Assembly (NCBI RefSeq): GCF_000622005.1
Contig: NZ_JHWV01000015.1
Span: 1 to 63,023, forward strand
Length of the DNA stretch: 63,023 bases
Direction: 5' to 3'
Source: Anaerovibrio sp. RM50
GTDB taxonomy: Bacteria; Bacillota; Negativicutes; Selenomonadales; Selenomonadaceae
Shown here piece after piece: positions 6,900 through 14,293 of the stretch. The notes under the pieces are model-generated. The model was given only the letters and a program-made list of their open reading frames with translations. It was not told where the DNA came from and ran no database searches. The position numbers and the translations under genes were made by a program. Numbering within the stretch: the first letter of the stretch is position 1; the number at the start of each line of letters is the position of its first letter.

Positions 6900-7868
6900 T
6901 TACAGACTCTGCTTCGTTTTCCCTATTTCAATTACCTTGCCCATTTTGCCCAGTATGGCTTTGGCTGTGTCTTCGGCAATGCCGGCTATATCCCCGCCAC
7001 TTGCCTTGGGATGGCCGCCCCCGGCATAGAACTTACTCATTATTTCGCCCAGATTCAGGTCATCTCGTGTGGTACGGACTTCTATTTTATCGTGATTAAG
7101 ATTTACCATGAAGGCTATATCCACTCTATATTCCTCGCATATTTTATTGCCAATGGAAGATGTGTACCTGCTGTTATTGTAGGTAAGGCAGAAGCTGTAT
7201 TCTTTGCCTTCACTTTCCAGCCTCCCCTTATATGCGGTTTGCATAAAACCGCTTACGTCCTTGGCTTCCCTTTCCGCCTCGTAGGCAAGGATAGTCCGCT
7301 CATACTCGTTAAACAAGGTCAGCTCATTCAAATCCTTTTTGGCCAGGCGTTCCGTGAAGGCTTTCACCGTGTACTGCAGGCCCAGCTTGAATACCATTGT
7401 TGCCAGATATTTTGGCATCTGGCTGGAATACTTGGCAAATTCCCATGTGTCATAAAGGCGCACCTGTTCAATGAAAAAATCTCTTTTGGTAATAAGCCCC
7501 TTGTTCTGCAAATATCTGTAGAACAGCTCCGCCCCGCAGGTAGGTCTGCCATCCAGTATTTCAGTAACAGTTGCCCACTTATAAGCCTTGAAGTCTTCCA
7601 CTGCTGTCAGATGGTGGTCAAAAAGCTTTATATGATTGAGAATTTTGGGGTTCTCCTGCTGCACCTCATCAACATCAAAGCTACAGTCCGTAACAAATAT
7701 CCCCTCATAATTCTTATATTCCGTCCCCATGGCTATCAGCTTTTTGGTGCAGTCATTGGGATTGTTTATGTATGTGATATCCGTATTTCCCTTGTAGGCA
7801 ATATTGGCCAGTATGGCACAGGCCGCCCCATCCATATCTGTATGGGTAAGTAATTTATATGGTTTCAT
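6900..7868 (-). CDS. DHH/DHHA1-family phosphodiesterase (NrnB-like)
   Basis: A 322-aa protein. An N-terminal THTDMDGAACA (the Asp pair of DHH motif I), VTDCSFDVDE, and KLFDHHLTAVED (the DHH motif itself) coordinate two metal ions. The C-terminal GGGHPKASGGDIAG is the DHHA1 signature. Length and motifs fit oligoribonuclease NrnB/cyclic-dinucleotide or nanoRNA phosphodiesterases. ATG 7868 has GAGGA 7 bases upstream; the ATG 15 bases earlier overlaps that site. It sits inside the small-gene array, which makes a housekeeping role less certain. It could degrade a nucleotide signal or short RNA. Substrate not determined. Confidence 0.88.
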   Translation of the reverse strand: MKPYKLLTHTDMDGAACAILANIAYKGNTDITYINNPNDCTKKLIAMGTEYKNYEGIFVTDCSFDVDEVQQENPKILNHIKLFDHHLTAVEDFKAYKWATVTEILDGRPTCGAELFYRYLQNKGLITKRDFFIEQVRLYDTWEFAKYSSQMPKYLATMVFKLGLQYTVKAFTERLAKKDLNELTLFNEYERTILAYEAEREAKDVSGFMQTAYKGRLESEGKEYSFCLTYNNSRYTSSIGNKICEEYRVDIAFMVNLNHDKIEVRTTRDDLNLGEIMSKFYAGGGHPKASGGDIAGIAEDTAKAILGKMGKVIEIGKTKQSL

Positions 7869-7888
7869 AACATCATTCCTCATTATAC

Positions 7889-8299
7889 TTATAACTCGCC
7901 CCGCGCCCGAAGCTCTTCTCTGATCTCATCCACCAGTTCAACTATTTTTTCTGACATTGCTTTTTCTTCCTCATTTTCTCGCTCATCTAAACTATTAATT
8001 AGTTCCTTCAAGCCCGGTAAGCAGTCCTCATCTTCGTTATCAACAGTACTTATTATAGCTTCAAAGAACTGCAGACATTCTGGATGTTTTACAACATGTG
8101 ATGCGAGATACTGGTGCATTCCGTAATAGGAGATTTTATCCTTGGGGAGAGTAAACAGGCCGTATTCTGATTCTGTAATTCCCTTTGATTTGGTATATTC
8201 CCTAATAGGCGCAAGCACCTCATCACCTGTAGTCCCGACTGCCTCCATGGCTTCCATATTAAATTTGAACCTTATGGTTGGTAAATTGCCATACATCAT
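7889..8299 (-). CDS. Hypothetical protein
   Basis: A 136-aa soluble protein of unknown family. It shows RFKFNMEAMEAVGTTGDEVL, then EYTKSKGITESEYGLFTLPK, HQYLASHVVKHPECLQFFEA and an acidic, helical C-terminus. GAGGTG precedes the ATG. It ends 20 bases before the DHH phosphodiesterase gene, so the two are surely co-transcribed. Confidence 0.65.
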   Translation of the reverse strand: MMYGNLPTIRFKFNMEAMEAVGTTGDEVLAPIREYTKSKGITESEYGLFTLPKDKISYYGMHQYLASHVVKHPECLQFFEAIISTVDNEDEDCLPGLKELINSLDERENEEEKAMSEKIVELVDEIREELRARGEL

Positions 8300-8343
8300 A
8301 GCTCACCTCACACAACACTTCTGTCATTAAGCTGAATGGCTCT

Positions 8344-8589
8344 CTATTCGCTACCCTTTAATACGAACTGAAACACTTTCCATAGACCTTGCTGAATGTA
8401 TGGTTTCGGAATTGATACTATAATCTCCTTTATTTCATATTTGTCTTCTAAAGAGTGTTCTGTAAGAAACTTCTTCATTGAATCATACAATCCGTCTTTG
8501 TTAGAAGTATAAGTACCACCGCGATCTGCGCCGTTTGCTTCTGCGTTTACTATAATACGATTGATGAGTTCAATAGTTTCATTATTCAT
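8344..8589 (-). CDS. Hypothetical protein (NGADRGGTY motif)
   Basis: An 81-aa protein with AEANGADRGGTYTSNKDGLY, a pattern seen in small unnamed proteins of Firmicutes accessory regions (HGADSGGPY-like), then a helix and a hydrophobic end. GGAGG lies 10 bases before the ATG. The bases just upstream also encode an antitoxin-tail-like peptide (DTVEDVMEAFGL) ending in a stop that overlaps this start region. Function unknown. Confidence 0.6.
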   Translation of the reverse strand: MNNETIELINRIIVNAEANGADRGGTYTSNKDGLYDSMKKFLTEHSLEDKYEIKEIIVSIPKPYIQQGLWKVFQFVLKGSE

Positions 8590-8622
8590 AATCCAAAAGC
8601 CTCCATAACATCCTCAACAGTA

Positions 8623-8904
8623 TCAAATTCCTTCTCTGGGTGTCAGTAAGCCTTTTTTACAAGATTCAATACCCGAAGGATCCTTAGAATAAGCCTCTAC
8701 TAAATTATTTTTTACAATTGAAGAGTATTTTAAACCAACGTATGCAGGAGCAAAATAATTGATAATATCAGAACCGATTAATACAGAATTGTCTTCAGAG
8801 GAAATGAACTCTGCATTTGTTTCATCACATATACTCTGTATTTCTTTATTAATCTCCTCCATATTAGATGATTTTTTAAAAAACATCTTTATTTCAAATA
8901 TCAT
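8623..8904 (-). CDS. Family E small protein, copy 4 (most divergent)
   Basis: A 93-aa divergent E domain: MIFEIKMFFKKSSNMEEINK, SICDETN, VLIGSDIINYFAPAYVGLKY, EAYSKDPSG, ESCKKGLL. The positions equivalent to YGA and FGPAF are IGS and FAPAY, and the Cys-Lys-Lys near the end is kept. GAGG lies 7 bases before the ATG at 8904. It lies immediately after the metallophosphoesterase gene in transcription order. Confidence 0.7.
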   Translation of the reverse strand: MIFEIKMFFKKSSNMEEINKEIQSICDETNAEFISSEDNSVLIGSDIINYFAPAYVGLKYSSIVKNNLVEAYSKDPSGIESCKKGLLTPREGI

Positions 8905-8939
8905 ATACATACCTCATTTCAACGATACTCCTCCCCCAT

Positions 8940-9638
8940 TCAATCCTTTGCTATATAATCATCCAGCCGTATTACCCTGTTATAAAGACAGGTGAATTTG
9001 CCGAAGTCCCTGCTCTGGTGCCAGTGGCCGAAGAACCACCGCTTAAATTCCGGCTTGTGGTTGTATATGAGCTGAAGGGCCTTTTCCACGGTGCTGTAGC
9101 CTATTGGTCGTAGATGGAACATTGGATTTATAAGGTCAATGGGGCATGTGTGGGTAAGGATATAGTCCACCTTATTGCCGGCATTTTCAAGATTATCCAC
9201 GGCCTCACTGAACTCCGCCCAGGAAGGCACCTCCTGGGGCCACCAGCTCAAGCCCTCTCTGCGGTGCTCCTTGTCAGTGGAATCAGCTCCCCCCAGCACG
9301 AAAAAGGACTGTCCCTCTATTTCGTAGACCTGCCCCCGCATAAGGTGGATAATGCTTCCATCCTTGTGCACCTTGCCCCCATGCCACTGGCTGACCTCCA
9401 TGCTGTTTATCCAGTCATGGTTTTCGTGATTCCCGTCCAGCCACAGGGTTGTCCATGGCTTTTCCTGAAGCCACTTGTGCCAATGTCTAAAGGTCTTGTC
9501 CTCATGCCAGTAAAGGCCAAAATCCCCCAGAATAATGACGAAATCCTCCTTGGTCATTTCCGCCTGCTGGGGAAACAGAGTAGTATTCAGTTTGGATATA
9601 TCAAGGGGAATATGGGTATCCCCGGTTATGTAGATCAT
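8940..9638 (-). CDS. Calcineurin-like metallophosphoesterase
   Basis: A 232-aa protein with all blocks of the dinuclear metallophosphoesterase fold: ITGDTHI (D-x-H), ILGDFGLYW (GD), LDGNHENHD (GNHE), THTCP (H) and FFGHWHQSRDF (GHxH). No signal peptide, so it is cytosolic. The substrate cannot be read from sequence; relatives act on nucleotides, RNA ends or phosphoproteins. Its start overlaps the stop of the preceding Cys-motif gene by 4 bases (ATGA), which indicates coupling. A second, different family member lies at 38948. Confidence 0.9.
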   Translation of the reverse strand: MIYITGDTHIPLDISKLNTTLFPQQAEMTKEDFVIILGDFGLYWHEDKTFRHWHKWLQEKPWTTLWLDGNHENHDWINSMEVSQWHGGKVHKDGSIIHLMRGQVYEIEGQSFFVLGGADSTDKEHRREGLSWWPQEVPSWAEFSEAVDNLENAGNKVDYILTHTCPIDLINPMFHLRPIGYSTVEKALQLIYNHKPEFKRWFFGHWHQSRDFGKFTCLYNRVIRLDDYIAKD

Positions 9639-9883
9639 AGTTTATCACCTGCTAAAAGTGCTCTCAATGTTTTATTGGATATATCACAGTTTCTGATTTC
9701 CAAATCAGGCTCCTCGCCATTTTCCAGCTTAATGTCATCACTTTCACACATTTCTCCCCTACAATAAGGGCAATAGAAGCAATAATCCTCCATCAAATGC
9801 TGCAAGGGCTTATCCAGATGGGATTTATATTTTGGAGAGAGAAGATATTTTTTGAATATATCCTTGGTGATTGGGATAAGCAT
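9635..9883 (-). CDS. Small protein with a CPYC motif
   Basis: An 82-aa protein with LMEDYCFYCPYCRGEMCESD, a compact Cys cluster that could bind zinc, and a C-terminal LEIRNCDISNKTLRALLAGD helix. It overlaps the metallophosphoesterase start by 4 bases, so the two products may form a unit. No family recognised. Confidence 0.65.
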   Translation of the reverse strand: MLIPITKDIFKKYLLSPKYKSHLDKPLQHLMEDYCFYCPYCRGEMCESDDIKLENGEEPDLEIRNCDISNKTLRALLAGDKL

Positions 9884-9914
9884 GCTATAATTCCCCCTTT
9901 ACCTAAGCTCTTTT

Positions 9915-10208
9915 CTAATCTCTACCATTTATCTCTAATTTTTCTGAAATATTGCGCAGATTATTATATACATTTATTTCCTCTTTTATTTCCTCAGCAG
10001 AAACGTGTAAATAAGGAATCCCTACACTTTCATAAAGGGAAATCAATGAAAGGCGATCTATGCCTAAAAGCTTTGCAGCATATCCGTGAGATATTTCTTC
10101 ATTTTGTATATATGGATAGAGAAGCAAGGCTGCTTGAAGCTGTGCCCCTTCTTTATTTAGAGGGTGCTTTTCCATAAAATTCATTACATCATTAGGAATA
10201 TTCAACAT
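9915..10208 (-). CDS. Family B, UPF0175-like small protein, copy 4
   Basis: A 97-aa family B protein: KHPLNKEGAQLQAALLLYPY, EISHGYAAKLLGIDRLSLIS, YESVGIPYLHV. Start ATG 10208 has GAGGTG 7 bases upstream. The 26 bases 10206-10231, which cover this start and leader, are identical to 11690-11715, the leader of the unrelated F-E gene. The stop of the preceding D gene lies inside that leader. Confidence 0.75.
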   Translation of the reverse strand: MLNIPNDVMNFMEKHPLNKEGAQLQAALLLYPYIQNEEISHGYAAKLLGIDRLSLISLYESVGIPYLHVSAEEIKEEINVYNNLRNISEKLEINGRD

Positions 10209-10220
10209 CAAAAATCACCT

Positions 10221-10475
10221 CTATTGGGGAATACTTTCTTGAAATCTAAAGACAGTATCATATTCATAGTCTGTACTGATCATTATTATTTCTCCATCAA
10301 AAGCTTTTATTTCAAGGATGTCATAAGGTGTTGTTTTATCAGTATATTTGACTACAGCCGACTCTATGTCGAATTTCCCTTCCGGCTTACAGTCAACAAG
10401 CCCCACAACCTGATGTGGGAAATACCTTTTTATTTCCTCCCAGGTCAGTCGCTTGCCCATGTGCTCTGATGACAT
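10221..10475 (-). CDS. Family D small protein, copy 3
   Basis: An 84-aa protein: MSSEHMGKRLTWEEIKRYFP, PHQVVGLVDCKPEG, AVVKYTDKTTPYD, FDGEIIMISTD. It is more distant from the tandem pair at 4.4-4.8 kb but keeps all the block motifs. GGGGGAGG lies upstream at a good distance for ATG 10475, which argues against the longer frame up to 10517. About 113 bases without a gene separate it from the upstream A gene. Confidence 0.75.
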   Translation of the reverse strand: MSSEHMGKRLTWEEIKRYFPHQVVGLVDCKPEGKFDIESAVVKYTDKTTPYDILEIKAFDGEIIMISTDYEYDTVFRFQESIPQ

Positions 10476-10630
10476 ATTTGCCTCCCCCTTTCTCCTTATT
10501 GACAAGATACTTTTCATTTGGTATTTTATTTACAGAACCACTAATGGAAAAGGCTTAGGGCCATTGTTGCCCTAAAGATTCTGTCCATGATGTGGTTTTT
10601 TGTTTTATGCAGCATTCATTTTGAAGGGGT

Positions 10631-10882
10631 TTATGAGTTTAATTCCTCTATATATTCTTTTACAAACAAATATATTCCCTTAAGCTGCATCACATCTTCC
10701 ATTGTGGAATATTTTTTAGACAATATATCATCTCTAATTGTGTTTACTTTTTCTCGTAACATAATTAATGACTGTGCTTGATGTTCACTATATTTTTTTA
10801 TTATTCGATTAAGATCTGCGATTAACCCTGAATACAACTCCAATAAAATTTCCTTGTATTCTATCACTTCATAATTAATCAT
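10631..10882 (-). CDS. Family A small protein, copy 3
   Basis: An 83-aa protein (MINYEVIEYKEILLELYSGL, IADLNRIIKKYSE, DILSKKYSTMEDVMQLKGIY) ending EYIEELNS. It is nearly the same as copy 4 at 11670, which reads on past this point. Its ATG overlaps the TGA of a RelB-like remnant. Unknown function. Confidence 0.78.
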   Translation of the reverse strand: MINYEVIEYKEILLELYSGLIADLNRIIKKYSEHQAQSLIMLREKVNTIRDDILSKKYSTMEDVMQLKGIYLFVKEYIEELNS

Positions 10883-11040
10883 AGCTCCTCCATAACGTCC
10901 TCAATAGTATAAAAGGGCCCAACGACATTACGCTTCTTGTTAACATCCTTCATAGCTCTTACCGTTTTGGAATTAGGATACAGCATACTGTCATCAGACC
11001 CCTTGTAATATATTTTCCAAACAGGAATGAAAGCAAGCAT
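10879..11040 (-). pseudogene. RelB/DinJ-type antitoxin remnant
   Basis: A 53-codon frame overlaps the 3' end of the F-E gene. Its last 35 residues include DDSMLYPNSKTVRAMKDV, then VVGPFYTIEDVMEEL. This matches the C-terminal toxin-binding part of RelB/DinJ antitoxins (YPN...RAAME...GPF.S.EDLM..L). The ribbon-helix-helix N-terminus is absent and no toxin gene follows. It ends in TGA overlapping the ATG of the family A gene. It is either a 5'-truncated remnant or a short coupling peptide. Confidence 0.55.
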
Positions 11041-11692
11041 CTTTGTCGGACCATATAGCCTTAACCAGATATGGCTTTATTTGTTGGGCATTTAATAAAT
11101 GAATATATGCGGGGCCAAACTGATCATATTCATTGGCTCCATAGATGATGATATTACCTTCATGCTTAATAATTTCACAGCCAGCTTTTTGGCATATATC
11201 TTTTATAATGCTTAGCATTTCATCCATGTTAGCCTCAGGGGAGAAGGTCAGCTCCAGGGTATAGTTCTTGGCTTGTATGAATGACGTTGCCGATAAGTCA
11301 GATTCTTCAATTAAACCAAAGCAGCCGCTGCGGCGCAGATACTCTACCAGGGCATCAGGGTCAGAGCACAGCCTTCTGACTTCCTCCTCCCTTGGCAGCA
11401 GCACTACATGCTCCCAGCAATCGTAATCTTCAATGCGGTAGCTGTATTCATCAGGGATTTCCACGATTTTTAATTTACAACCCGAGGGAGCAGCCTTTTC
11501 CTTTAAATCAGTTATGGTTTTTATAAGATAGGGATCGTCTCTGCATAAATCACAATTTATATGCTTAACACCACCCCAGTCCAACATATCATCAGTAGGC
11601 AATTTAATGGGGCTAAGACTGTTGTAGTATTTTACCCCTTCCTCCGATAAGGCAAAGGGGCAATAGTATTCATTTATTACGATTTTCTTCAT
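10994..11692 (-). CDS. Fusion protein: family F (KIVINE) + family E domain, copy 1
   Basis: A 232-aa protein. Residues 1 to about 110 are a domain common in phage and prophage hypothetical proteins: KKIVINEYYCPFALSEEGVK, RDDPYLIKTITDLKEKA, LKIVEIPDEYSYRIEDYDCW, with an LPREEEVRRLCSDPDALVEY extension. Residues about 143-232 are a family E domain (NYTLELTFSPEANMDEM, ICQKAG, IIIYGANEY, FGPAYIHL, AIWSDKD, HSCLENIL). ATG 11692 has GAGGTG upstream in a leader shared base for base with 9915-10208. Paralogue at 13204. Confidence 0.8.
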   Translation of the reverse strand: MKKIVINEYYCPFALSEEGVKYYNSLSPIKLPTDDMLDWGGVKHINCDLCRDDPYLIKTITDLKEKAAPSGCKLKIVEIPDEYSYRIEDYDCWEHVVLLPREEEVRRLCSDPDALVEYLRRSGCFGLIEESDLSATSFIQAKNYTLELTFSPEANMDEMLSIIKDICQKAGCEIIKHEGNIIIYGANEYDQFGPAYIHLLNAQQIKPYLVKAIWSDKDACFHSCLENILQGV

Positions 11693-11969
11693 CAAAAATC
11701 ACCTCTATTGGGGAAGAGTTTAATTCCTCTATATATTCTTTTGCGAATAAATAAATTCCCTTAAGCTGCATCATATCTTCCATTGTGGAATATTTTCTAG
11801 ACAATATATCCAGCCATATAATGTTTATTTTTTTCTGAAAAATAACAAGTGGCTCCGTTGATGATTCAGGTATATTATATTTTTTCAATAATCGGTCAAT
11901 ATCCGCCAGCATTCCTGCAAATAATTCATGCAGGATTTCTTTGTATTCAATAACTTCATAATTAATCAT
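11670..11969 (-). CDS. Family A small protein, copy 4 (extended C-terminus)
   Basis: A 99-aa protein: MINYEVIEYKEILHELFAGM, LADIDRLLKKYNIPE, WLDILSRKYSTMEDMMQLKG. Copy 3 stops after EELNS. Here the frame runs on through SSPIEVIFDEENRNK, encoded by the leader and first codons of the next gene (26-base overlap). Loss of the original stop by a cassette junction is the simplest reading. Confidence 0.78.
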   Translation of the reverse strand: MINYEVIEYKEILHELFAGMLADIDRLLKKYNIPESSTEPLVIFQKKINIIWLDILSRKYSTMEDMMQLKGIYLFAKEYIEELNSSPIEVIFDEENRNK

Positions 11970-12004
11970 AGCCCCTCCATGAAATCAGTTCTTTCAGACA
12001 TCTA

Positions 12005-12892
12005 TCAGCTAAACGCCAGATAAAGTGCCCTAAAGAAAGCCTTGGCATCCTGGCGGTCGGACAAGCCAGATACACTGCCGTCCCCAGTTTCAATTACCCT
12101 CCATGAGCCCTCAGCCAGCTCCGCGTAATCCGCGGTATAAAAAGGACTTTCCAAGGTCTGGTATTTTTTCAGCATTTGTTCTGGCGGTGTAGGAGCGAAG
12201 GTCTCCTGGCCGGAATTGGGTTCAAGGGAAATCATTTCATGATTGGCATAAAATGCCCTGTATTCATTGGTTTTCCCATCATATTTCTTCAGCTCCAGAT
12301 ATTCCTTGATACATATCCCCCCGGTCAGAAGCTCACCACGGTATTTGTAAAATACCTCCATCCAGTGCTCAAAATCCTCCTGGCTAAAGGAGCTATCAAA
12401 GAATTTCGGGAAATCCGTCCCCTTTACCGATTTTACGAAGTCCTTCACCATAAACCGCGGAAACTCCTTTAAAACAGCGGATATCTGAATTGGCTCATGG
12501 AGCTTGAAGCAAAGAATACGGGCGCTGTCCTCCTTGACGTAGGGATAGGCGTTTGGGAAAATGTGAAGCCGCTCATATTCCTCTGGGCCAGTGGTAAGGA
12601 GGATATTCCTTTCCTTTAGTGCTTCGTAAAACTGGGCATATGTCTCCGGCCCCATCATCCAGCCACGATAGACAGCCTTGGTGCCAAGCTTTGGCAATTC
12701 CCCGGAAAGAATCAGCCTTCCCTGCTGAAACCACCCTTCATAACTAAAGATGATAGGTATAAGATTTTGCTGCTCCAGCACTGCCTCATATTCCTTTTCA
12801 AAGTCCCCATCTACAGCAGAGGGATTAAAATAATCCGAAGGGAACAATACTATGCTTAATCTGGTTGCTTCCATGGTTCCGATTTTATTCAT
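12005..12892 (-). CDS. ATP-grasp domain protein, R2K clade (family 3 type)
   Basis: A 295-aa protein. The second half shows ATP-grasp features: FMVKDFVKSVKGTDF (nucleotide-binding Lys), LLTGGICIKEYLELKKY, EYRAFYANHEMIS, and FYTADYAELAEGSWRVIETG followed by DGSVSGL. This is the metal-binding ending typical of R2K-clade ATP-grasp proteins, which are linked to RNA or peptide modification in phage and toxin contexts. ATG 12892 has GAGGTG 6 bases upstream. Substrate unknown. Its place in the array suggests it modifies a product encoded here, but that is inference. Confidence 0.8.
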   Translation of the reverse strand: MNKIGTMEATRLSIVLFPSDYFNPSAVDGDFEKEYEAVLEQQNLIPIIFSYEGWFQQGRLILSGELPKLGTKAVYRGWMMGPETYAQFYEALKERNILLTTGPEEYERLHIFPNAYPYVKEDSARILCFKLHEPIQISAVLKEFPRFMVKDFVKSVKGTDFPKFFDSSFSQEDFEHWMEVFYKYRGELLTGGICIKEYLELKKYDGKTNEYRAFYANHEMISLEPNSGQETFAPTPPEQMLKKYQTLESPFYTADYAELAEGSWRVIETGDGSVSGLSDRQDAKAFFRALYLAFS

Positions 12893-12897
12893 CAGAA

Positions 12898-13167
12898 TCA
12901 CCTCTCTTGGGAACGGCTTACTTGCTTCAGACGTTCCTTTATTTCAGACTTCAGCTCTTTGATTATTTCCTTGTTGTCAATAATATTTACTGAATTATCA
13001 TCCATATTTACACATTCATTTCCATCTGCGATTGCCAGGCATTCAAAAACATCCACCAGTAAAAAGGAATCCATCTGCTTTATTTTTTCTGTACGTTCCT
13101 GCTGACTCATAGCAAGAATCATTTGAAAAGTTCTGATGGTATCTCTAATTGTGTGTTTTTCTTGCAT
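12898..13167 (-). CDS. Hypothetical protein
   Basis: An 89-aa helical, charged protein (MQEKHTIRDTIRTFQMILAM, LLVDVFECLAIADGNEC, EIIKELKSEIKERLKQV). AGGGGA lies 9-10 bases before the ATG. It ends just before the ribosome site of the ATP-grasp gene, so it may be its partner. No family recognised. Confidence 0.65.
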   Translation of the reverse strand: MQEKHTIRDTIRTFQMILAMSQQERTEKIKQMDSFLLVDVFECLAIADGNECVNMDDNSVNIIDNKEIIKELKSEIKERLKQVSRSQER

Positions 13168-13203
13168 ATTCTTTTATTCCCCTTTACTCTAATGCTTATA
13201 ATT

Positions 13204-13902
13204 TCACTTCATTCTCCGCATGATATGTTCTAAAACAGAATAAGAGCCTTCAACTTTGTCGTACCAAATAGCTTCAACAAGGTATGGCTTTATATCTTCG
13301 GCAAAAATTAAACTAACAAAAGCGGGGCCAAATTCATCATGCTCCATAGCTCCATAAATGATGGTATTACCTTCATGCTTGATAATGCCACATCCAGTTT
13401 CTCGGCATATTTCCTTTATACGTTTCAGCATTTCATCCATATTGGCCTCCGTTGAGAAGGTCAGCTCCATGGTGTAATTCATGGATTTTCTGACTGGCGG
13501 TGCCAATAATTCAGGATCTTCATCAAAATCACAGCAATCACTGCGGCGCAGATACTCTATCAGGGCATCTGGGTCAGCGCACAGCTTTCTGATCTCATCC
13601 TCTCTTGGCAGCAGCACCACCTTCTCCCAGCCGTCATAGTCTTCAATACGGTAGCTGTATCCATCTGGGACCTCCACGATATTTAATTTACAAAGGGGGG
13701 CAGCAGCCTTTTCCTTTAAATCAGTTATGGTTTTTATAAGATTGGTGTCATCTCTTCCCAAATAATAAATAACGCCATCAACGCCCCATGCCCGTGGATT
13801 ATCAATAGACAATTTAATGGGACTAAGACTGTTGTAGTATTTTGCCCCTTCCTCAGACAAGGTAAAAGCACCATAGCTTTCATTAATTACGATTTTCTTC
13901 AT
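13204..13902 (-). CDS. Fusion protein: family F (KIVINE) + family E domain, copy 2
   Basis: A 232-aa paralogue of 10994-11692. It has an F domain (KKIVINESYGAFTLSEEGAK, IKTITDLKEKAA, LNIVEVPDGYSYRIEDYDGW, LPREDEIRKLCADPDALIEY) and an E domain (NYTMELTFSTEANMDEM, ICRETG, TIIYGAMEHDEFGPAFVSLI, AIWYDKVEGSY). The late conserved Cys of the E domain is missing here (YSVLEH in place of HSCLEN). The two proteins are alike along their whole length, so the fusion predates the duplication. Confidence 0.8.
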   Translation of the reverse strand: MKKIVINESYGAFTLSEEGAKYYNSLSPIKLSIDNPRAWGVDGVIYYLGRDDTNLIKTITDLKEKAAAPLCKLNIVEVPDGYSYRIEDYDGWEKVVLLPREDEIRKLCADPDALIEYLRRSDCCDFDEDPELLAPPVRKSMNYTMELTFSTEANMDEMLKRIKEICRETGCGIIKHEGNTIIYGAMEHDEFGPAFVSLIFAEDIKPYLVEAIWYDKVEGSYSVLEHIMRRMK

Positions 13903-13915
13903 CCAAAATCAACCC

Positions 13916-14293
13916 CTATCCTGCTAATCTGTACACAATCATATATGTCTTGGCTTTAAGATTAACGAGATAAACATAATTGTACAATAACCCCAAATCC
14001 CAATCTGCATCTTCGGGAACAGCGTGCTTGAAATCATAATGAAATTGAAGTTTTAAATAGGTATCATCTCTTTTTTCAAGGTCTTTTACATCAATAAGCG
14101 ACCGTGATGTAACCATTACAACCTCATAATTATCAGATAGCTTATGATTTTCCAGTGGCTTGTCCCACCAACACCACCTGGTTCTTAAAAATCCCCCGTT
14201 GTCATCTGAGGTATATAATATGTAGTTATAAAAAGCATCCGTCCCAGGGATTATAATTTCAGAGACCTGCTTTATCAAATCATGTAATGTCAC
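13916..14293 (-). CDS. Hypothetical protein (GTG start, coupled)
   Basis: A 125-aa protein (MTLHDLIKQVSEIIIPGTDA, then LYTSDDNGGFLRTRWCWWDK and a Tyr-rich C-terminus). The start is GTG in a GTGA overlap with the stop of the preceding gene, a classic coupling arrangement. No ATG nearby fits. Family not recognised. Confidence 0.62.
   Translation of the reverse strand: MTLHDLIKQVSEIIIPGTDAFYNYILYTSDDNGGFLRTRWCWWDKPLENHKLSDNYEVVMVTSRSLIDVKDLEKRDDTYLKLQFHYDFKHAVPEDADWDLGLLYNYVYLVNLKAKTYMIVYRLAG

Noticed and set aside
7011-7853. A 280-codon plus-strand open frame
   Set aside because: It is exactly antisense to the DHH phosphodiesterase gene, which has full family motifs; no ribosome site and no recognisable domain.
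9114-9767. A 217-codon plus-strand open frame
   Set aside because: Antisense to the metallophosphoesterase gene and its neighbour, which have clear motifs.
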